NCBI GenBank assembly: GCA_947177645.1 | Contig: CAMWVJ010000050.1 | Location: forward strand, 1-7,949 | Direction of reading: 5' to 3' | DNA from: an uncultured Desulfovibrio sp. | GTDB lineage: Bacteria; Desulfobacterota; Desulfovibrionia; Desulfovibrionales; Desulfovibrionaceae | Length of the DNA stretch: 7,949 bases | Shown: positions 5,067 through 7,949 of the stretch, piece after piece | How positions within the stretch are numbered: position 1 is the stretch's first letter | How the letters are laid out: the number at the start of each line of letters is the position of its first letter | Made by a program: the position numbers and the translations under genes | The notes under the pieces: generated by a model | The model's input: only the letters and a program-made list of their open reading frames with translations | The model's database searches: none | Told to the model about the DNA's origin: nothing

Positions 5067-5978
5067 TTACGGCCGCTTGGGCGCGCCCTTGGGCGTCATG
5101 GAATAGCGGTAGATCTCACTGATTTCTTTGTCATAGCCGGGGTAGAAGCCCTTGCCCATGCCAAGCACGATGCGCGCGCCGCGGTTCATGAGCACGAGCA
5201 GGTCGCCGCTGGCCGGGTCAACGCAAAGGCCTTCGATCTCGCCCTGCTTGATGGCCTCGTCCAGGGTCTTTTCGAGCACCACGGGGGCGTTGGTGGCCGA
5301 GCTCACTTCCACGCGATAGATGTGGTCAGGCTCGTTGTCGTCGGCGGTGCCGTCGTCGGCGGTCACGAAGAGCGCGCCGTCCACATAGTAGACGCCCTGC
5401 ACCCACTGCGGCACGGGCTGGAGGTGCACCTTGCGCAGGTACTTGCCGTTGAGGTCGTACTCATAGAGATAGCGGCCGCTTTCCTCGCCCACCCAGGAGC
5501 ACATCCACACCGTGCCCTTCACCGGGTCGACAGTGATGCCGGAGACTTCCTCCTGGCCGGACTTGGGCTCGAAGGCGAAGGTGCGCTTCAGCTTCAGCGT
5601 TTCCGCGTCATGCACGGCGATCTGGATGTCCTTGCCCACGCCGTCCATGAAGTTCTCGGCGCTGATGTAGAGCTCGCCGTTGTAGATGTCGATGTCGCCG
5701 ATGTGGTTGGACGGGATGGAGTAGCCCTCGAAAGGCTTGGTGTTCTCCTTCACCAGCTTGCCGTCCATGTCATACTTGTAGAGCGCGGTGCTGCCACTCA
5801 CATAGATGAACTTGCCGTCGCAGGCAACGCCCTGGCGGCCGGCCACCGGGATGACGCTTTTCAGTTTATAGACGTACTTGGGGCCGGGGATCTTGGGGCC
5901 GTTCACGGGCGCGGCGGACGCCATCTGGGGGAAGACCAGGGCCAGGGCCAGGGCGGCAAGCGCCAGGAATTTGGGCAT
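5067..5978 (-). CDS. Secreted beta-propeller-like protein, function unknown
   Basis: A 303-residue protein with a clear signal peptide (residues 1-22, MPKFLALAALALALVF...ASA), so it is exported to the periplasm. The mature part repeats a beta-propeller-like blade pattern: GVACDGKFIYVSG (50-62), GDIDIYNGELYISAE (94-108), GITVDPVKGTVWMCSW (147-162), QGVYYVDGALFVTADDG (194-210) and EGLCVDPASGDLLVLMN (249-265). Each is a hydrophobic pair of strands around a GxLYV-type turn, as in SMP-30/NHL/YVTN-like propellers. Acidic loops such as DDGTADDNEPD (208-218) could bind metal, but no catalytic set is identifiable. Start ATG 5978 is preceded by AGGAG (5989-5985 on the minus strand) at good spacing. It lies downstream of the cyclophilin gene on the same strand, with a 176-base GC-rich gap, so co-transcription is uncertain. 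It ends at a strong terminator. I do not assign a specific function. Confidence 0.85.
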   Translation of the reverse strand: MPKFLALAALALALVFPQMASAAPVNGPKIPGPKYVYKLKSVIPVAGRQGVACDGKFIYVSGSTALYKYDMDGKLVKENTKPFEGYSIPSNHIGDIDIYNGELYISAENFMDGVGKDIQIAVHDAETLKLKRTFAFEPKSGQEEVSGITVDPVKGTVWMCSWVGEESGRYLYEYDLNGKYLRKVHLQPVPQWVQGVYYVDGALFVTADDGTADDNEPDHIYRVEVSSATNAPVVLEKTLDEAIKQGEIEGLCVDPASGDLLVLMNRGARIVLGMGKGFYPGYDKEISEIYRYSMTPKGAPKRP

Positions 5979-6094
5979 GGAACACTCCTTCCGTCTTCAG
6001 GTTGGCGGCCGCAAAATGCCGCTTCCGCCTGCTCGAGCCCTGCGGTTCGGCAGGTTGGGCGGCCAAGGGCCCCCAGCAGGCGCCATGCCGGCCC

Positions 6095-6122
6095 GGGCCC
6101 TCCCCTTTCGCGGGGCGGGCCC
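6095..6122 (-). other. GC-rich hairpin after the cyclophilin gene, possible terminator
   Basis: GGGCCC (6095-6100) pairs with GGGCCC (6117-6122), and CCCC (6102-6105) with GGGG (6112-6115), separated by one mismatch. It lies 33 bases beyond the cyclophilin stop. There is no T-tract on the minus side, so it is at best a pause or a factor-dependent termination element. The remainder of the gap 5979-6154 holds only the ribosome site of the next gene. Confidence 0.35.
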
Positions 6123-6154
6123 CGGCCCCCGCGCGAGGGCGCCGGCGTCCGCGT

Positions 6155-6790
6155 TTATTCCAAGACCTCGGCTTTCTTGATGATCACCGGCGTCACGGGC
6201 ACGTCCTCATAATGGCCCTTGCGCCCGGTGGTCACGGCCTCGATCTTGTCAACCACGTTCTGCCCCTGGATGACCTTGCCGAACACCGCATAGCCCCAGC
6301 CCTGCGGTGTCTTGGCCTTGAAATCCAGGAAATCGTTGTTCTTGGTATTGATGAAGAACTGCGAGCTCGCCGAATGCGGGTCGGACGTACGCGCCATGGC
6401 GATGGTGTACTTCTGGTTGCGCAGGCCGTTGTCCGCCTCGTTGCGGATGGGAGCCACGGTGCGCTTTTCCTTGAGCTCGGGCGTCATGCCGCCGCCCTGG
6501 ATCATGAAATCCTTGATGACGCGGTGGAAGACCGTGCCGTCATAGTGCCCGGATTTCACATACTGGATGAAGTTGGCCACGGTGATGGGCGCCTTGCGGG
6601 CATCGAGCCGGAGCACGATGTCGCCGAGGCTCGTCTCCAGCTTGACCACCGGGTCAGCCGCGGGCTGCGCCGCCGCCTGGACGCCGCCCGGCACCACTGC
6701 CGCAGCCACGACCAGAGCGAGAGCCGCCACGGCGCCGCGCAGCGCACGGCCCAACCCTTTCCCGCGGGCGGCGGAGATATTCTTCTGCAT
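6155..6790 (-). CDS. Periplasmic cyclophilin-type peptidyl-prolyl cis-trans isomerase
   Basis: A 211-residue protein with a basic start and a long hydrophobic signal segment (about 18-39, ending GGVQAA), then a complete compact cyclophilin domain (about 48-210). It catalyses cis-trans rotation of X-Pro bonds and so helps exported proteins fold. Visible motifs are TSLGDIVLRLD (53-63), FHRVIKDFMIQGG (88-100) with catalytic R90, F95 and Q98, the stretch TIAMARTSDPHSASSQFFIN (129-148), GYAVFGKVIQG (166-176) and a closing VPVTPVIIKKAEVLE. It corresponds to bacterial PpiA-type enzymes in size and in being exported. The symbol is left blank because several paralogues exist. ATG 6790 has GGAG six bases upstream. 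It follows dapA on the same strand by 57 bases and may be transcribed with it. Confidence 0.93.
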   Translation of the reverse strand: MQKNISAARGKGLGRALRGAVAALALVVAAAVVPGGVQAAAQPAADPVVKLETSLGDIVLRLDARKAPITVANFIQYVKSGHYDGTVFHRVIKDFMIQGGGMTPELKEKRTVAPIRNEADNGLRNQKYTIAMARTSDPHSASSQFFINTKNNDFLDFKAKTPQGWGYAVFGKVIQGQNVVDKIEAVTTGRKGHYEDVPVTPVIIKKAEVLE

Positions 6791-6847
6791 GACAAGCTCC
6801 TTCTATCTCAATTTTTTTGCAAATCCGCGCTGCTCCGGGCGCCCCGC

Positions 6848-7735
6848 TCAGTTGGCTTCGATGAGTCCCTGCGCGACCAGCACCTGCTTCAGGCGCTCGG
6901 TATCCTCCGGGCTCATGGGGCAGAGCGGCAGCCGCATCTCCGCGGACATGCGGCCCATGAGGGCGAGCGCCGTCTTGACCGGGATGGGATTGCTCACCAT
7001 GAACATGGCGCGGTGCAGCGGGAAGAGCTCGTGATGGATGGCGCGCGCGCCCGCGAGGTCGCCCCGCGCGAAGGCGTTGCACATGGCGGCCACGCGCCCG
7101 GGCACGAGGTTGGAGGTCACGGAGATGACCCCCTGGCCGCCCAGCGCCAGGAGCGCCAGGGCCGTGAGGTCGTCGCCGCTCATGACGCTGAAGCGCGCGG
7201 GGCAGCTTTCCAGCACCTCGCTCGCCTGCGCCATGTCGCCCGTGGCCTCTTTCACGCCGACGATATGCGGGAACTCAGCGGCGAGCCGCGCCAGCACCGG
7301 CGGCAACATGTTGCAGCCCGTGCGGCCAGGCACATTGTAGGGCACGAGCGGGATGTCCACGGCCTCGGCGATGGCCTTGTAATGGAGATAAAGCCCTTCC
7401 TGGGTGGGCTTGTTGTAGTAGGGCGTGATGAGCAGCGCGCCGTCCGCGCCCGCCTTCTGCGCGAAACGCGCGAGGCGGATGGCCTCCTGCGTGTTGTTGG
7501 AGCCCGCGCCCGCGAGCACGGGCACGCGGCCCGCGGCCTGCTCGATGCAGATCTCGATGACGCGCTCGTGCTCCTCGTGCGTCAGCGTGGCCGATTCGCC
7601 GGTGGTGCCGCAGGGTACGAGACCGTGGATGCCCTCGGCGATCTGGTTTTCAATGAAGGCGCGGTAGCCTTCCTCATCAATGGCGTTGTTCCTGAACGGC
7701 GTCACCAGGGCAGTCATCGCGCCGGAAAAAAACAT
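6848..7735 (-). CDS. dapA: 4-hydroxy-tetrahydrodipicolinate synthase
   Basis: A 295-residue TIM-barrel class I aldolase, close to the usual 290-300 length. It condenses pyruvate with aspartate-4-semialdehyde, the first committed step toward diaminopimelate (peptidoglycan) and lysine, in the cytoplasm. All key features are present: GTTGES (43-48) with the catalytic Thr pair, YYNKP (106-110) with the proton-relay Tyr, PYNVPGRTG (132-140) with Y133 and R138, and GVKEATGD (160-167) with Schiff-base K162. The opening FSGAMTALVTPF is also typical. ATG 7735 has AGGAG six bases upstream. A gene for an HU/IHF-family protein lies 84 bases upstream on the same strand. Nothing unusual is seen, and no lysine-riboswitch-like leader fits in the short gap. 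Confidence 0.97.
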   Translation of the reverse strand: MFFSGAMTALVTPFRNNAIDEEGYRAFIENQIAEGIHGLVPCGTTGESATLTHEEHERVIEICIEQAAGRVPVLAGAGSNNTQEAIRLARFAQKAGADGALLITPYYNKPTQEGLYLHYKAIAEAVDIPLVPYNVPGRTGCNMLPPVLARLAAEFPHIVGVKEATGDMAQASEVLESCPARFSVMSGDDLTALALLALGGQGVISVTSNLVPGRVAAMCNAFARGDLAGARAIHHELFPLHRAMFMVSNPIPVKTALALMGRMSAEMRLPLCPMSPEDTERLKQVLVAQGLIEAN

Positions 7736-7793
7736 GGAAGACTCCTTTCGGAACTGTCGTTTTCAACGTCGCTGGCAGAAGAGCGCGGGCATG

Positions 7794-7811
7794 CGGGCCG
7801 TCCACGGCCCG
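7794..7811 (-). other. Short GC hairpin between the HU/IHF gene and dapA
   Basis: CGGGCCG (7794-7800) and CGGCCCG (7805-7811) pair over 7 bp around a 4-base loop, just after the stop of the HU/IHF gene on the minus strand. No T-tract follows, so it may only attenuate transcription or protect the transcript end. Confidence 0.35.
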
Positions 7812-7819
7812 GGCGCCGC

Positions 7820-7949
7820 TCAACTGTTGATGAATTCCTTGAGTTCCTTGCCGGCGCGGAAAAAGGGCAGCCGCTTGGGCACCACTTCCACGCTTTCGCC
7901 GGTCTTGGGATTGCGGCCCGAATAGCCGCCGTATTCCTTGATCTTGAAG
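7820..7949 (-). CDS. HU/IHF-family DNA-binding protein, C-terminal part (cut by window edge)
   Basis: Only the last 42 residues are in the window; the gene continues beyond 7949. They contain the family hallmark GRNPKTGESVEV (11-22), the tip of the beta arm that inserts into the DNA minor groove with the intercalating proline (P14). The closing PKRLPFFRAGKELKEFIN (24-41) forms the last strand and helix. These proteins bend and compact DNA in the nucleoid; IHF forms heterodimers and binds specific sites, HU is non-specific. The segment KRLPFFRAGKELKE is seen in IHF-type subunits of delta-proteobacteria, but the fragment is too short to choose between HU and IHF subunits, so no symbol is given. 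IHF/HU also assist Mu transposition and type I spacer acquisition, though a link to the neighbouring elements is speculation. Confidence 0.92.
   Translation of the reverse strand, partial: FKIKEYGGYSGRNPKTGESVEVVPKRLPFFRAGKELKEFINS

Noticed and set aside
5322..6212. Long + strand open frame opposite the propeller gene
   Set aside because: Composed of Val/His/Ala runs typical of an antisense shadow; the minus strand has a signal peptide, ribosome site and blade repeats.

Overview
The window reads as a high-GC, Gram-negative, sulfate-reducer-like genome. The family of the secreted pseudogene at 4233-4828, the style of the periplasmic proteins and the Mu-like prophage genes point to Desulfovibrionaceae (Desulfovibrio/Bilophila type). 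This is a judgement from protein style, not a database result.

Left part, 1-3339: the right-hand end of a Mu-like transposable prophage, all on the + strand. In order it carries a tail protein ending in a tail-assembly-chaperone-like domain, a 41-residue zinc-ribbon protein, a Com-like zinc-finger regulator, a C5-cytosine DNA methyltransferase and a DPPY-type amino-methyltransferase. Two hairpin terminators follow, then a short terminal region with a 14-bp direct repeat that stops at GGCGCGCTTCA. In phage Mu the com-mom DNA-modification operon occupies this same right-end position. Here a pair of methyltransferases takes the place of mom, so the block is most simply read as a Com-controlled anti-restriction module. 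A two-hairpin leader between com and the cytosine methyltransferase, whose start has no Shine-Dalgarno sequence, is the natural candidate for the control point.

Middle part, 3340-3684: a CRISPR array with type I-C-like repeats (33 nt, ending ATTGAAAC). The first repeat survives only as its last 10 bases, GGATTGAAAC, directly after the prophage terminal CA. A normal 34-nt spacer follows. The prophage therefore appears to have transposed into a CRISPR repeat and split the array. No cas gene or leader is visible on this side. The two repeats farthest from the prophage are the most degenerate, as expected for the leader-distal end.

3685-4828 is decayed DNA. It holds a fragment resembling the C-terminal nuclease-fold (PBECR2-like) domain of a phage minor head protein, abutting the last repeat. 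Tail-to-tail with it is an AT-rich, multiply broken pseudogene for a small secreted protein.

Right part, 4829-7949: ordinary chromosomal genes on the - strand. They are an HU/IHF-family DNA-binding protein (cut by the window edge), dapA (lysine/peptidoglycan precursor synthesis), a periplasmic cyclophilin and a secreted beta-propeller-like protein, closed by a strong hairpin terminator at 5012-5039.
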